Assembly (NCBI GenBank): GCA_026874595.1
Contig: CM049320.1
Coordinates: 3,911,464 to 3,975,463, forward strand
Length of the DNA stretch: 64,000 bases
Direction: 5' to 3'
Source of the DNA: Sipunculus nudus
Lineage: Eukaryota; Annelida; Sipuncula; Golfingiida; Sipunculidae
Shown here piece by piece: positions 12,501 through 24,500 of the stretch (position 1 is its first letter; every line of letters begins with the position of its first letter). The position numbers and the translations under genes are program-made. The notes below the pieces were generated by a model. The model was not told the origin of the DNA and made no database searches. It worked only from the letters and a program-made list of their open reading frames with translations.

Positions 12501-15500
12501 CATTTTCGAAACAGATATGGTCTGTCCGTGTCTGTAATTGGGAGGTTCTGCTGTTTCAAGTAAAAAATAAAGAGGGAGCTCGAATGGAAAATTTTACCTA
12601 TATGTAATAATGTTTCTGGTATTAGCCCCCTCTCTCAGGTAGTTTGTGCAATGTGTACTTTCAGTGATGAATGAACAATGATTAACCAGTCTTTATGTCC
12701 AGTGTACAAGGTGGAATATTTTCAACATGTCACAGACCACAACGTGACAGACTCTGAAAGAGCAGTTGTTTAACAACTTAACAACTTTGAACAAGAAAAT
12801 ATAAAATTTGGATTTTTCCAAGATTCAACATTTTGTGAGAGATCTGTACTTATAAAACATTCCACCTGTAGGGGCCTCTATGAAAAGAACCCAAACTCAT
12901 TGGTAGTGTAGGTTTACACAAAAACAGATTGCTCCTTCAGGACTACCAAACAGGAAAATATTGATTGATCCAACAATTCACTGGCATGTGTTTTCTTGCC
13001 CGACCAAACCAGACCATCCTCAGGGCTTCACTTGCTGTTTGTTCTTTGTGCATATAACCAAAAATATCACCTCAAAACCAGGGGCTTTATGACATTACAT
13101 CATCTCTTTTGATATGGGTGCTTTTACAGCTACCATAAACCTCATCTGGCACTGGTTACTAGTTTTTATTTATAAATATATAAATACTTTACAGTACTAA
13201 TAATGTAATCTATTACACTTTAAAAACAAAAAAACATCTGTTCTGCTGGTGACAGGTTTGGCATTCTGTTTAATTTGTTTGTTTAAAGAATGCAGTCCTG
13301 ATCAAAAGTAGAATTTATATAAAATGTGCACAAACATGTTACACATTGTGAAACATGCCAATACAAGAGACATTTGATTGAATGAACCTGGTTCTACCAA
13401 TACAGCCAGCTGAGATCATCAGCTGTGAGTGATCAGCTGAGATTTATAAATAGATCTCCAGAGTCCAGATACAGACAAACAAGTTGACCACTTATCCTTG
13501 ACCTCTTGTGACCTTGGCAAACCAGCCTGGAAGTAAACAGCTGGTCTGGGTGACATATATGACTCCTTGCTTTTGAAAATTGATTTAGGTATGGGAGGGG
13601 GACATAAATTTTTAAACAAATTTATGAACTGCCATACCATGATACCAAACAGCTTCACTGATAGGATTCCTACACTGCAATGTAAATATTACCTTTGTCA
13701 TCAACTCAATGTGATGTGATATATTTAGTATCCCTAGTGTGTTCAAGAAATATTAGAGATACCTACATACTTGTAATTAAATTTCAAATAAATTTGATTT
13801 TTGTCCACCCAGAATTGCAGGTCCTTACTAATTCTAACAATATTATGTTGTGTTTTTCTCCACTTTATGTATCCAAGCTGTAACCCCTTTCTGTGGCACT
13901 TCATCAAAATTTAACTCAGGCCACCTTACATAGGAATCTTTAACAAGTTTTGGCTAATACCCACACAAGAACAATTACAATAAAAAGCTGTCAAACAAGG
14001 TACTCCAATTAAAATAAGTTTCATCAAATTATTTTTCTTTTTGACAGATCAGATTTTACATATGACATATGACAACTTGCCCATTGGAACAGTACTATAA
14101 AAGTAACCAACCAGTCCTGCAAACCATAGGACGTTGTGGGGATCTAGTCAATATATGAGCCCTAGCAGCACTGAGCCCGCACAAGCAGTCTTTGCCATTT
14201 CACGTGGGCAAAGGCTCACAGGTCAGTCACGTGTCTGTGATGGTGGGCATTAACTGGCACTTCAGAAAAACATGTTTGCAAGATGCCCGAACAAAGGGAC
14301 AACCTATCCGGCCAGTCACAAGTCTACACCAATATTGAACAAGTATACATATGCAGTTAAGCCATGAAAAACTGCTATCTAGACGGTACGAGGAATCCTC
14401 TTCCCCCAGCAGAATAAAAATACTGGACTAATATTTTTTATGAAATGTAAAGCATGGGTATATATACAGGTATATATATGTACCTAATTTGAGGAAGTTA
14501 TCTACAAAAGGAAGACCTATTAGACTAAAGTAACTGATTTGACCAGATGTAAATAACAGCCAGCCTTCATTCAGTACAAAATAACACATTTGAACCTTGT
14601 TAATAATATACAATACTGATTTATGGGTGTTTATGCTACATCACTAAGATTAGGACAGCATGAGAGTTGATGATGAGGTTAAAATGCCAAGTTCAATATG
14701 AGTGCCTAGAATTTAAGGGTCTCCTCATATGTCATAACCTCAAAGAAACATGCTGGATTTACACTAAAAGCTTGCTGGATTTACACTAAAAGCTCGCTGG
14801 ATTTACACTAAAAGCTTGTGGCTAGTACATAAAATGTAGGAAGGATATCAATGTTATATGCAAGATGCAGAGGGCATGAGTCACTGGACCATTTAATATA
14901 TTCTGGTCCATGAGCCAGCTGGGCTACTACATAAAAATACTTGTCCATGGAGGGCACACAATAGTGATCTAATGATCCTGTAGGACTAGAGCTGTCTGGA
15001 CCGTCACCTGTAGGTAAATACATTGACCCAGATCCCATCCAGTGTCCTTGAACTTGAAGCCCCACGTACAAACACCCTGATCCACAGGTCTTACACGTGA
15101 ACACAAGTTCCCGCTGCTCCAGGATACCCATGGGAGAACAAACCTGGCCTGATCATATCCTAAGCTCACATGTTTAAATATACAGCAAGTGGCACCATAT
15201 TGCTACTAGTATGAAGGAATACTGTATAATAATAGTAAGCTCATTTTGGATCAGCTATGTTATTAGTACTGTTGGGAGTCGGTTTCAATGATCATGGTCA
15301 ATCAGTGACATCATGTCAGGGTTTGATGATTGATAAATAGTTGCTTTTCATATGAGCTGGGAATCAGTTGTAATCTCATGGTTATTCATCAGTCAAAATC
15401 GGTTGACCTCTATGAGTATGTAATTTCTGATCAAATACAGACCTCAAGTGATATTTAGGCCTACATATTGGCTAATATATAATGTAATTCTTCAGTTTAT

Positions 15501-18500
15501 ATGTGTATATAGTAAACTTGGGTACACACTTAATTTTCTAAAGTCTCTAGTATAAAGTATATGAAAGTGTACCATATGCTTTCCTTCACCATAAAGCCCG
15601 AGTTGTGTACAAAACTCTGTCAGTAAATATTTTACTGCAAGAACGATCATCGGACCAATCATCCATTATAGACTAGTCAATCATTGGTCCCATGATATCA
15701 CTAATTATGATATAATATAAACTTATCTTTTTTACATGGATTATACAAATAGTTATTATATAACTAAGCCCGGTTCACTTCATGGCTCAGATGGTGGCGT
15801 TTCATAGTCCAAAATGGTAGAGGAAACCAGAGAACCCAGAGAAAACCACTGGCCTTTTGACAGGCAAAAAGAAGCCACTCTCATAGCTACCCCAGGGATC
15901 AAACCCTGGTCGCTAGCAGAGAAGGCAAAGCATTTTACCCCTCAACTGTCCAGGCCCCCACTGCGAAAGAAATTCATGGACTTCTGTGGGTCTCAATGTT
16001 TTTCTCTAGCAGACCTCTACCAAAAAAGTAACATCCATCCAGATGAGCTGTTCTCTGATATAATAATGACATTAAATAAATCTCTGTAAATTAGTAATAA
16101 TAAAGGGTTTAAAACAACAATTATATTGCTGCACACTGAAAAATATAACTTAAGGAACAACTGTAGTCATATCAGGCTGGTTATCTGGCAGTATGACATC
16201 ATATTGTGCCATATATATTAATACCAGACATGATAAATCATCTGTGCATCATTTATGGCTATTTATCCCCCCCCCCCCCCCCCATTCACCAACTACCAGT
16301 AGATCTATACAAAGTTACAAGCAATGTTGTCATTGATACAGTGATGCAGAAGGTAAATGCGACATGTAATTCCAATGTTTCAGATCCTCTAGACCCAAGT
16401 ACTAGCACCTTTTCACTCCTGGGTGAGGAGAATCTGAATGTACCCTCATGTGGAGAATCTGGTCAGGTGTAAAAAACCTTGAGAAAAGCCCAAGCAGCCA
16501 CAACTTGTATTAAAAACTAGAATACGGGAAGTCGACAAGCGACTAAGTGTATCCGCCTAAATCAGAGTGGAACGGGTGAAGTGAGGCATGGATTGAGTGG
16601 CAAGGGGAAATAGAGTGTTGCATATTAGCATGGATGTCTGCAGCCAAATGGTGTATGTAGGTTGCCCCCCCCCCTACCACAAAATCCAGAAAGCCGTCCA
16701 AGTTGTATACATATGCAAAATTTAAGGCAGATAAGTCAAACCACTACATGTATATGAGTGATTTTAGCCCATGGCAGACAAACAGATGGACGCTGAGCTA
16801 AAATGGTTGCAGGTGGCGCCACCAGTTTTGCGTATGATAAAGAGCTATGTGAGATCTATACACTTGCAAAATTTTGGCCCAATCGGTCAAATGGTTCCCG
16901 AGATATGAGCTTGGATGTCTGCAGCGTAAATGTGAATGTAGGTGGCGCCACCTGTCATAAAATCAGAAAAGCTATCCAGGATGTATACGCATGCCGAATT
17001 TCAGGTGAATTAGTCAAGTCACTGCAGAGATATGAGTGATTTTAACCCAAGGCAGACGAACAGATGGACACTGTGCAAACATGGTTGCAGATGGCGCCAC
17101 CATTTTTTGTGTATGTTATAAAGCTCTCCAAGGGCTACATTTGTGCAAAAAAATTTTCCTGATCGGTCAAACGGTTCCCGAGATATGAGCTTTAATGTCT
17201 GCAGCGTAAACGTGAATGTAGGTGGCGCCACCTGTCATAAATCAGAAAAGCTATCCCGGATGTATACCCATGCCGAATTTCAGGTGAATTAGTCAAGTCA
17301 CTGCAGAGATATGAGTGATTTTAACCCAAGGCAGACGAACAGATGGACACTGTGCAAACATGGTTGCAGGTGGCGCCACCATTTTTTGTGTATGTTATAA
17401 AGCTCTCCAAGGGCTACATTTGTGCAAAAAAATTTTCCTGATCGGTCAAACGGTTCCCGAGATATGAGCTTGGATGTCTGCAGCGTAAACGTGAATGTAG
17501 GTGGCGCCACCTGTCATAAAATCAGAAAAGCTATCCAGGATGTTTACGCATGCCGAATTTCAGGTGAATTAGTCAAGTCACTGCAGATATATAAGTGATT
17601 TTAACCCAAGGCAGATGAACAGATGGACACTGTGCAAACATGGTTGCAGGTGGCGCCACCATTTTTTGTCTATGTTATAAAGCTCTCCAAGGGCTACATT
17701 TGTGCAAAAAATTTTCCTGATCGGTCAAACGGTTCCCGAGATATGTGGGTTTATGTGTGGAAACAGACACACAAACGGACGCAGAGGGCAGAGGAAAGGT
17801 CAGAGGTCAAAACAAAATCGGGGCGCAGCAGTTCACATGTGACCCGAACATAATCCCGGGTTTCGTAAAATTCCGTCCAGCGGTTACGGAGGAGTTCTCC
17901 GGACACCTACGCGGCCGCGGCGGCGTGCAGCTGAAAACATAGTATCCGCAAAACTCTGTTTTGGCGGATACAATTAAGTCTAGAGACCTTACCACTATCT
18001 GCAATTGTTCTCACAGAAAGAGTACAATTGTGACAAAGACCATGGCCAGGGATCTTCATCATGCAGAAGTATATTTTGTACAAGTCAAAGCCACAAAAGG
18101 TCACAAGCTCAGTAAACTATATAACACCAATACATTCATAACTGGGAGCACTAATAGTTGCCATGTTTAACATGTTAAGTGTCCCACTGTCCCATGGTTC
18201 AGCAGTCAGCCATCTGAATGGCCACTTACATATATCATCTTTCATTTAAGCGACCTGAACAGTTGTTGGAACAGAGGAGCACACGTTCCACAGCTTATTC
18301 AACTTCTGAGATATGTTAAAAACAACTTTTGTACCCTTGTCATTATCATAGGATCATGTGCACTGACTGAGTGTTTACATTTCCTGAAAGTCTGTTATCA
18401 AACTAGAATACGGGTAGTCGACAAGCGACTACGTGTATCCGCCAAAATCAGAGAAGGACGGGTGAAGTGAGGCATGGATTGAGTGGCAAGGGGATATAGA

Positions 18501-21500
18501 GTTACATATGTAAAATATTAGTATTGGATCTCTGCCACATAAACATGATTGTAGGTGGCGCCACCTGTTATTTGAACGAGAAACTATCCAAGATATATAC
18601 ACATGCAAAATTTCAAGTGGAAAAGTCAAACCACTGCAGAGATATGAGTGATTTTATCCCACAGCAGACAAACAGATGGACGCTGTGCAAACATGGTTGC
18701 AGGTGGCGCCACCTTTTGTTGTGTATGTTATAAAGCTATCCCAGGGCTACATTTGTGTAAAATTTTTTTCCGGATCGGTCAAACGGTTCCCGAGATATGA
18801 GCTTGGATGTCTGCAGCGTTAACATGAATGTAGGTGGCGCCACCTGTCATAAAATCAAGGAAGCTATCTAGGATGTATACGCATGCCGAATTTTAGGTGA
18901 ATTAGTCAAACCATTGCAGAGATATGAGTGATTTTAACCCCAGGCAGATGAACAAATGGACACTGTGCAAACATGGTTGCAGGTGGCGCCATCTTTTGTT
19001 GTGTATGTTATAAAGCTATCCCAGGGCTACATTTGTGTAAAAATTTTTTCCGGATCGGTCAAACGGTTCCCGAGATATATGGGTTTATGTGTGGAGCGTT
19101 AACGTGAATGTAGGTGGCGCCACCTGTCATAAAATCAAGAAAGCTATCTAGGATGTATATGCATGCCGATTTTTAGGTGAATTAGTCAAACCACTGCAGA
19201 GATATGAGTGATTTTAACCCCAGGCAGATGAACAAATGGACACCGTGCAAACATGGTTGCAGGTGGCGCCACCTTTTGTTGTGTATGTTATAAAGCTATC
19301 CCAGGGCTACATTTGTGTAAAAATTTTTTCCGGATCGGTCAAACGGTTCCCGAGATATATGGGTTTATGTGTGGAGCGTTAACGTGAATGTAGGTGGCAC
19401 CACCTGTCATAAAATTGAGAAAGCTATCTAGGATGTATATGCATGCCAAATTTTAGGTGAATTAGTCAAACCACTGCAGAGATATGAGTGATTTTAACCC
19501 CAGGCAGATGAACAGATGGACACTGTGCAAACATGGTTGCAGGTGGCGCCACCTTTTGTTGTGTATGTTATAAAGCTATCCCAGGGCTACATTTGTGTAA
19601 AAAAATTTTCCGGATCGGTCAAACGGTTCCCGAGATATATGGGTTTATGTGTGTAAACAGACGCACAAACGGACGCTGGGCAGAGACGAAAGGGTAGAGG
19701 TCAAGGTCACTTGGTTAGGCACCAGTTCACATGTGACCCGATAATTTGTGTAAGTTTCGGAAAAATCTGTCCAGTAGTCTCAGAGGAGTTCTCCGGAAAC
19801 GAACGCGGCGGCGGCGGCGGAACCCGGTCAAAAACATAGTATCCGCAAAACTTCGTTTTGGCGGATACAATTAATTTGGTACCAGAGAGAGAGACATTCC
19901 CTGCATGAGTGGATCACAATCCTGCACGTCTATAAATATTGAAAACAAATGATCCCGGTGACAATGGCCTGAGTACTTTAATGAAGTAGAGTTGACAACT
20001 TGTACATATCCTGAACTCACATGCAAATTGTAACTGACACCATTTTGTCAAAGTTTAATCACTGATGGAAGTCTCCAGGTGACCACAGAGTCTGAGCCCC
20101 AGAATTTGAGTGACTATAACAAATGAATATATGGACATAAAACTAGAAGAGGACATTTTGAACTCCAAGGAAATAGATGAAACAACAAAATAATTGTAAG
20201 GGAGCCCCTCTACACAGACCTCCACATCATATGCACATTCCTTGAGTCCAGTGCATCTATATTTCTAAACCTTCAGAGTTCTCCGGAATGAGGAGCCATC
20301 ATTATTTCAAAAATGTCTTACACTGGTTGTCAGATGTAATGAAAGAGTTTATTTGGGTAAAATACAAGTGTGTTAAGTTGGTCAATCCTCTGGAGTTAAT
20401 AAAACTTTGCTACAACCTCACAGTCTGCATTAAGCTGCACATAAAGTAGAATGTACATAATGGAATTAAAAACACAGGTTATTTTCATCATCTGATACTA
20501 GGTTTGTAGGACAGCAATGACATCCCTCTGTAATTGTAAATAGAAGGGCAGAGAAAATACAGAGGCGCTGGTGCAAGGGATAGGGTTAGATATTCTGTCA
20601 CTGGAACTACAGAACAAGATGGGGAATACACCTGAAAAATACACTCAATGTGTTTTATACTGACATTAAAAACATAAACAGGTGAGAGAATGCTTTGTAC
20701 GTAGCTGTTCCCCATGCCTTCTCACCTGGCAGGTGTTATTAGTTACAACAGACTTGCTGAAGGTCGGTTAGATGCTGATGTCCACGTGAATATCTCTACA
20801 TTGCAGCGTGTTTCCCACATGATTCTCTAGTGGTGTAGTAAATACAAAGCCTGGTGGGTTATATCCAAGGTGCTCACTGTTCTGCACTGGTGTCAGTGTT
20901 TTGCTCTATTTACTTTGAGCAAAGGGCCATGGTTTGTTTATAAAAGGGTGCTGCCATGCATTACGGCTGTGGGATCAAAACATATTTGATTTGAATACAC
21001 TCCTTCTTTCCGTAAGTCTGTTTATTAAGTCCTTAAGTCATTTCTATGGCTAGTTTCTGCCTCCTGTGTTATAAGGATACATCCTAACTTTATCTCACTT
21101 GTTGAGTTTTACACAGTCACCCTTGTGGGATGCAGTGTGTTGCTGCCACCCTCTTGCAATGCAACTGTGCATACATTCCTCGACTAGCAAGGAATGGTTA
21201 AAATGCAAAGTCAGACAACAGTTTTATAAAAGAATATTAATGGAATATCACTGGGAAGTATTTATGAGTTATCCAGCATGAAGAACTTTTTGCCAGGTAA
21301 TTCATCAGCAGTCATTCAGGTGCATGTTTTTTTTTTTTCAATTTAATAATTCCCCACTTCTCCTCATGGTAACAATTATCTGTGTACTATTTTTTTAAAT
21401 CAAGAGACATGCATGTATAAATCTCTTAAATATTCCACCCACATTTTTCATAATAAACCTCATCATGTTGTTAAGAATCTGGATTATGCACACAAAAATT

Positions 21501-24500
21501 TACATCAGCAAAAGGAACAAGGATTTTGCCACTTTTCAACAAGGAACTGAATAATATACAGGAAAATTTAAATACAATAATTAATCTGTGAAAAACAAAG
21601 TTCAGTATTGTTCCCTGTATTGGCACACCGACTGTGACCCCAACCATAACTATTCTAGAATTGTGAGCATTGACAAAATGTTAAGAGCTGCATAAGCCTG
21701 CATTGCATGATATGACGGCTAATGGTGATGTTTTTTTTTCTTTAAATCTATCCCATGTAAATCTTCTGAATATTCAGCATCTTTCTTTGTTGGTGTATCG
21801 ATAAGGGCTGATGGACTGATGTAGTGTCTGTAAGAAAGGCCTTATCTTGCATCCCTTTTCTGACAAAAAAAATTACAAATAAATGTTTGCATCAAATATT
21901 CAAGGGCTTGGCGCAAGGAAACAATAAAAGGCTGACAGGCACATGACTCCCAGCGGCCCCAATACAAATGATTTTGTGACTTGTGATGGGTACCACAGTG
22001 TAATGCCAGTCTGTCATTAGCACAGAAGTCATCCAGTCACCTTACTACATCAATGACTTTCAGGACATATGGATATCCAGTTGACTTAAAATATCTCATT
22101 TTCATTTAAAATTACTGGAGATTTAGCAAATGCATTAAAATGCAGAGCTGAAATATTTGGTTTTCAAATGCAAATGCAGTTCTAGAGTGCCATCACAGAG
22201 TAACAATCACAAAAATGTCTTTATTATGAATCATGTAATAATTTTCAAAATAGGTTCTCCTGTGAGTAAGATTGGTTTATGCAGCGCTGTTGAGTTCCTG
22301 ATTAACATTTTATACAAACATAGTTTGACATATATGCAAATGAGAGTTCATATGCAAATGCATTGGTAAGCTCATCTGCATAAATGATCATTTTCATAGC
22401 ATCGGCACTTAATAATTTAACTGCATTTGCTTTTCTGAAACATATGCATCTAAATGTGACTAGTAACATTTTAACCCAACCATATATCCTAATTATACAC
22501 GAGTGGCCCATGACCTGACAATAGAACTTTTTTTATGTATTTACGAAGTAGTGACTTAACAGTCTTACCTTGATGGGGCCACACCGACTAGTGTTGGTCC
22601 AAGCCCTTTGAAGAGGGCTGTGGTCCCTTCTGTTTCTACTATATGCCTGCAAGACAACAATAATGACTGATATAGATACACAAACTGTGATCAAATAATG
22701 TCAGTGAACAAGAGCAAGTGAAACTGCAGCTGTGTAGCTACATGATATGGTTTATGCTGTGATTCTCTCAAATATGATTATTGTTTAAAGTAATACATTC
22801 AAAATTGGCATTTCAATTCCCAACCAGTGATTGAGCTTGACAAATTCACTTGTTTTAATAATTTATATCATTCTTATCTCACGTGATGATATTCAAGTAA
22901 AGCATGAATCATATTTCTGTTCACTACACAATGTTTATTAACCATCCCCCCTTGCAATTCATCCATCAGTTAATACGGATCATTAGAGGCAATTTGAACA
23001 TCTTTCTTGCAGACTGGTTCACTGAATGAGCACTACATGCTCTGAATCATGAAGTACATAAAAAAAAAACCTTGCTTTGTCTTTTCCTCTCTTTCCTCTG
23101 TACGACTGCAACACACATTCTTGTACATACAAACACAAAGTGCAAGCTTTCAGTTTCACTAACTGCAGGTAAGCAGCATTTATATGAACCAGGTAAGACT
23201 GCTACAGACCTGCTTCTTGTTAACTATCTATAGACACAAGCAATCATTTATTACTTTGTTTTCCAAACCAGTAACTGCTTTGCCTGGCATGGGGTCAGAG
23301 AATATTGCTCAAGATAATGGAAAATAACTAGGTCAGGTCTATTTGGGTGCACCATGTAATGCCCAGTTCAAGAATGACATGCAATAAATAAATAATAATG
23401 CAGCATGGCCTTGCCAAATCACCATGCTAGTCAGAAGATGCAAGAAATTTTCATTCTACCTAATCAGTTACTTCTGTTAAAACAATCTAAATAATCATCG
23501 CTGGCTCATACACCAATCTGGACAAATGTATTATTTGTAGGTCACCTGTAAAACCTATGATGAACAGAATTACGGTACTGTATAACATGTTTTCTTCTTT
23601 GCATCAGCAACCAGTTTAAACCAGACCTGATGATGTTAAAAATAGATTACAATAAGCCACCCGTGCTGACAGGCTACCCACTAGACATCATATCAAGATT
23701 CGTTCAACCTACTCTGGTGGCCACTATCTAGTTGTTCTGATACTGAATGTAGTTTGGATAAACTGAACTTTGCACTATTTTATAACCCACACGCACGGCT
23801 ACACACCATTTATCAACACTACAATTGCTGATCAAAATTAAACATGAAATTGAACATTTAAGTAATATTATTATACCATGTAACATTTCTGACTTGCTAA
23901 CTTGAACACCTTGGTTTTGTTCAATATACCTAACTATACAAGTCCCATCAAACTGATATTAAATCCTTTCATTCTTGAAAAATAACAGTTTGATTATAAC
24001 ATGGACAATAATTGACCATTTATACATGATATGAATCACTGTTATATCTAAATCTAATCCCTAACTTACAAAGCATATACATGAAGCAGAAATTTTTTTT
24101 TCAACTGTTCATTTAGTCATCACAAGGATCAATCCACATGACAATTGTTAGTTTGAAATAACAGAACTGTGCAAGTTTTGAGTAAAAATATTACAACCAT
24201 GACCCTTTTCAATATTTAAAGCAGAGCACAAGTTTCACAATTGAAGAACACCAGAAATTCACCACATCAACGTGTGCTGGGGGTTTGTTATTTTCATCTT
24301 TGAATGGAAACATGATTATGCATTCAAGTGTTTACTAATTGTAGAAATGTAAAATTGATACCATACTCGTACCTGAGACACATGAGGAGGCCTGCTGACA
24401 TTCTGGATGATGACTGTGTTACTGTGTTGCTGCACACTGTCGTACAGGTTGTATAGTTGGCACGGGTTACTCGGGCTGGGGTGATAGGGGAGTGGTAAAC

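Larger units (their letters stand above)
8652..22568 (-). other. Intron 3 of SLC25A36 (13.9 kb, repeat-bearing)
   Basis: Between exons 3 and 4 of the carrier gene. Contains a TTAA-flanked MITE (9,431-9,942), a 22-bp triplicate (14,751-14,816), a tRNA-SINE-like stretch (15,780-15,965) and twin hairpin-ended elements (16,514-19,874). In 9,943-14,750 and 19,875-22,568 I see no exon and no clear repeat, apart from a stretch near 14,247 that recurs near 39,710. Confidence 0.85.

Noticed and set aside
17019-17510. Two nearly identical 70-codon minus-strand frames
   Set aside because: They are the same segment of the tandem core of the hairpin-ended element repeated 279 bp apart; they contain no recognisable domain.
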